Positions 5,428-6,016 of a stretch of DNA of 6,016 bases are shown piece by piece. The translations under genes were made by a program, and so were the position numbers. Position 1 is the first letter of the stretch, and each line of letters starts with the position of its first letter. This DNA comes from Dehalococcoidia bacterium. GTDB taxonomy: Bacteria; Chloroflexota; Dehalococcoidia; UBA6926. The stretch covers positions 1,661 through 7,676 of the forward strand of contig JAPYRO010000056.1 in assembly GCA_029941095.1 (NCBI GenBank). The letters are read 5' to 3'. The notes below the pieces were generated by a model that was not told where the DNA came from, did no database searches, and was given only the letters and a program-made list of their open reading frames with translations.

Positions 5428-6016
5428 CTATTCGCCTAGGAGGCGGACTGAATAAATGGCAGTCAGAATGATGACATAGAGAGTGATCACGTAGATCCAG
5501 CGGCCAGTAAGTTTGGGGGTACGGATGGGGGAGACATGTAAGGCGGCCAACACAAGAATGGCGGCGTAAAGAAGCTTAGCGAATACCTCTGGGGGCACCT
5601 GGCCCTCAATTAGAAAAAGAAGGGCAATAATGATGACGTTGTTGTCGGCAGCGAGTCCCAGATAGGTGGATTTGGAGTCAAGACCGAAGATGTTGAAATA
5701 GCTGAGGCGAAGAGAAATCGCAACAACAATTGCAAAGGCACCGGGAATAAACCAGGGGTCGAACTGGCCATAGCTCAGCAATAAGATCGCAGGGCAGGCA
5801 CCGAAACTAATCATATCTATCAGCGAGTCGATTTGTATACCAAAATTCCGCTGATCGTTGCTACGAGTCTTTATTCGGCGACTGATTCTGCCATCCAGCC
5901 AGTCGAATAAAACGGCCCACAACAAGCCAATCATTGCGGCAGGATAAATGTGCAGCACAGAAAAATACATCCCCAGCATTGCACAGAATAAACCCGCTAG
6001 AGAAACGAGGTTAGGT
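5428..6016 (-). CDS. CDP-alcohol phosphatidyltransferase, probably phosphatidylserine synthase; N-terminus beyond the right edge
   Basis: The frame is open to the window edge, giving 196 codons. The ATG at 5979 is internal, because the codons upstream read PNLVSLAGLFCA, the typical first helix of this family. Numbering from the first whole codon, the metal-binding signature is D38-x2-D41-G-x2-S-R46, then G59-x3-D63-x3-D67, with all four aspartates present. The spacing between R46 and G59 is 12 residues against the usual 8-9, and Ser replaces the common Ala. SFGACPA follows (70-76), resembling the SFG-x-APA of phosphatidylserine synthases rather than the ADK of PgsA. Several hydrophobic helices follow, up to residue 195. 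The enzyme would transfer a phosphatidyl group from CDP-diacylglycerol to an alcohol, probably serine, in the cytoplasmic membrane. Its G+C is clearly above that of the genes to its left. The family is certain, the substrate less so. Confidence -1.
   Translation of the reverse strand, partial: PNLVSLAGLFCAMLGMYFSVLHIYPAAMIGLLWAVLFDWLDGRISRRIKTRSNDQRNFGIQIDSLIDMISFGACPAILLLSYGQFDPWFIPGAFAIVVAISLRLSYFNIFGLDSKSTYLGLAADNNVIIIALLFLIEGQVPPEVFAKLLYAAILVLAALHVSPIRTPKLTGRWIYVITLYVIILTAIYSVRLLGE

Noticed and set aside
5433..5445. GC-rich 5-base stem (CGCCT/AGGCG) at the end of the phosphatidyltransferase gene as a terminator
   Set aside because: The stem lies inside the coding end and no T-run follows. 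I found no convincing intrinsic terminator between this gene and the exporter operon.
1..6016. CRISPR array, insertion sequence, tRNA or rRNA
   Set aside because: No regularly spaced repeats, transposase frames, terminal inverted repeats or cloverleaf-like segments were seen on either strand.

Overview
The window reads as a low-GC bacterial chromosome segment in which every supported gene lies on the minus strand. I infer a Chloroflexota-like (possibly marine Dehalococcoidia/SAR202-type) organism. The basis is the lipoprotein with Thr/Pro/Glu-rich linkers, a DUF5666-like secreted protein next to an ABC exporter, and strong GGAGG-type ribosome sites with TTG and GTG starts. This is a judgement of style; nothing in the window proves the taxonomy.

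In the direction of transcription (right to left) the layout is as follows. (1) 6016-5428 holds the C-terminal bulk of a CDP-alcohol phosphatidyltransferase, most like phosphatidylserine synthase, running off the right edge. Its base composition is visibly richer in G+C than the rest. (2) 5427-5206 is a 222-base gap with no convincing terminator, but with two tandem 11-bp repeats overlapping the -35 of a candidate promoter. (3) 5205-867 is a compact five-gene unit: a 47-residue single-pass membrane peptide, a HlyD/MacA-type adaptor of 574 residues, a MacB/LolD-type ATPase, a MacB/FtsX-type permease of 405 residues, and a 159-residue signal-anchored DUF5666-like protein. The gaps are 24, 4, -11 and 23 bases, so one transcript with translational coupling is very likely. 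(4) 866-712 carries a near-palindrome and a strong-looking sigma70-type promoter. (5) 711-1 is a lipoprotein with a TTG start, running off the left edge.

The core is a MacAB/YknXYZ-style exporter. The ATPase drives the four-helix permease, whose large extracytoplasmic domain works with the membrane-anchored adaptor to push a substrate outward. The substrate cannot be read from sequence. Three things set this locus apart: a roughly 115-residue insertion with two cysteines at the tip of the adaptor's coiled-coil hairpin, a small membrane peptide at the head of the operon, and a DUF5666-like protein at its end. The locus is best described as an ordinary exporter family with unusual accessories; I see no evidence of a wholly new system.
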